Notes under the pieces: model-generated
The model's database searches: none
What the model saw: the letters and a program-made list of their open reading frames with translations, nothing else
Told to the model about the DNA's origin: nothing
Part shown: positions 16,344 to 16,648 of the stretch, in pieces
How the letters are laid out: the number at the start of each line of letters is the position of its first letter
Numbering within the stretch: the first letter of the stretch is position 1
Position numbers and translations under genes: made by a program
Assembly (NCBI GenBank): GCA_937890735.1
Contig: CALACZ010000143.1
Span: 1-16,648 of the forward strand
Reading direction: 5' to 3'
DNA: 16,648 bases
Source of the DNA: an uncultured Bacillota bacterium
Lineage (GTDB): Bacteria; Bacillota; Clostridia; Oscillospirales; Oscillospiraceae

Positions 16344-16372
16344 AGTCTACCACAGTTGTGCGAAGCTGTAAA
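16344..16372 (-). promoter_or_regulatory. Likely sigma-A promoter of the AraC regulator
   Basis: Read on the minus strand, TTTACA (16372-16367) and TAGACT (16349-16344) are separated by 17 bp. The -35 matches five of six bases and the -10 four of six. The predicted start lies about 29 bases before the chosen ATG. The -35 directly abuts the glycosidase remnant. Confidence 0.5.
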
Positions 16373-16375
16373 GAA

Positions 16376-16638
16376 CGCTACCGCGCGGTGAAGCTGTTCC
16401 GCGAGCTCGATATGGGCGGCAGGATCGGCGCGGTCAACGCCATCATCCCGGTGTCTATCCGGCAGATTTCCGCTCGGAGGACATGGACGCCGCGCGCCGT
16501 CAGGCGCAGCTCCGCTTTGACATCTGGGCAGAACCGATGGCGTTTGGGCACTATCCCGAGCAGTTCTTTGACGAGTGCCCGGTGTACAGGGACTGGAAAT
16601 GTCAAGAAATGTGCAGTCGGGAAACCCCCAAAATCTGA
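16376..16638 (+). pseudogene. Remnant of a GH1 (6-phospho-)beta-glucosidase gene
   Basis: Two reading frames join into one family-like stretch. Bases 16376-16453 give RYRAVKLFRELDMGGRIGAV and end in IIPV. After a frameshift of two extra bases (or one lost) near 16454, bases 16456-16596 give YPADFRSEDMDAARRQAQLR, then a segment ending GHYPEQFF. GH1 enzymes show the same order: a helix, then a (K/R)IG strand, then PVYPA, then (P/S)ED..AA and a later G-YP. The catalytic TNEP and ENG motifs are absent, and an intact GH1 protein has roughly 450-480 residues, so this is a small internal piece. The frame runs on to a stop at 16636-16638, but similarity appears to end near 16596. There is no start codon. 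The piece is truncated on both sides and frameshifted, so it is a decayed fragment. Confidence 0.65.
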
Positions 16639-16648
16639 AAAGCATGGT

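Noticed and set aside
16309..16353. GTG at 16353 as the AraC regulator start
   Set aside because: It lies upstream of the likely -10 box at 16344-16349, so it would not be on the transcript, and no ribosome site precedes it.

Overview
The window reads as chromosome of a GC-rich, spore-forming member of the Clostridia, most likely an Oscillospiraceae-type gut bacterium. That placement is inferred from three things: a complete spoIIAA-spoIIAB-sigF operon, yunB and cotJ spore genes in a GC-rich genome, and a T-box leader of Firmicutes type. Almost all genes lie on the + strand, tightly packed and often overlapping by four bases (ATGA).

Region 1 (1-3101) holds the 3' part of uvrC, then rsmD and coaD in a translationally coupled string, and then a small coiled-coil protein gene. 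A consensus sigma-A promoter is buried inside rsmD. A roughly 160-bp imperfect palindrome fills the gap between coaD and the coiled-coil gene and supplies part of the coaD stop codon.

Region 2 (3102-6869) is a T-box riboswitch with a GUC (valine) specifier and a clear terminator. It is followed by a second large inverted repeat, a two-helix YcxB-like membrane protein gene, and valS. A perfect 12-bp stem terminator closes the unit.

Region 3 (6870-11519) is the forespore sigma operon spoIIAA-spoIIAB-sigF (anti-anti-sigma, anti-sigma kinase, sigma-F), with sigF starting at a TTG that overlaps the spoIIAB stop. A PcrA-type helicase with its own likely promoter follows. Next comes yunB, whose Shine-Dalgarno sequence is one arm of a perfect 12-bp hairpin.

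Region 4 (11520-15443) holds ligA, overlapped by a metallo-beta-lactamase-fold protein gene, and a terminator. A cotJ spore-coat unit follows in which CotJA and CotJB are fused in one polypeptide, upstream of the manganese-catalase-like CotJC. A bidirectional terminator ends this unit.

Region 5 (15444-16648) holds a minus-strand AraC-family regulator with its own promoter. It abuts a frameshifted, doubly truncated remnant of a GH1 (phospho-)beta-glucosidase gene, so the right end looks rearranged.

Overall this is a housekeeping and sporulation region: DNA repair and replication (uvrC, pcrA, ligA), translation (rsmD, T-box/valS), CoA synthesis (coaD) and sporulation (spoIIA, yunB, cotJ). I see no defence system, CRISPR array, complete mobile element or biosynthetic cluster. 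The most unusual items are the palindromic elements, the CotJA-CotJB fusion, the valine T-box placed ahead of a membrane protein gene, and the promoter inside rsmD.
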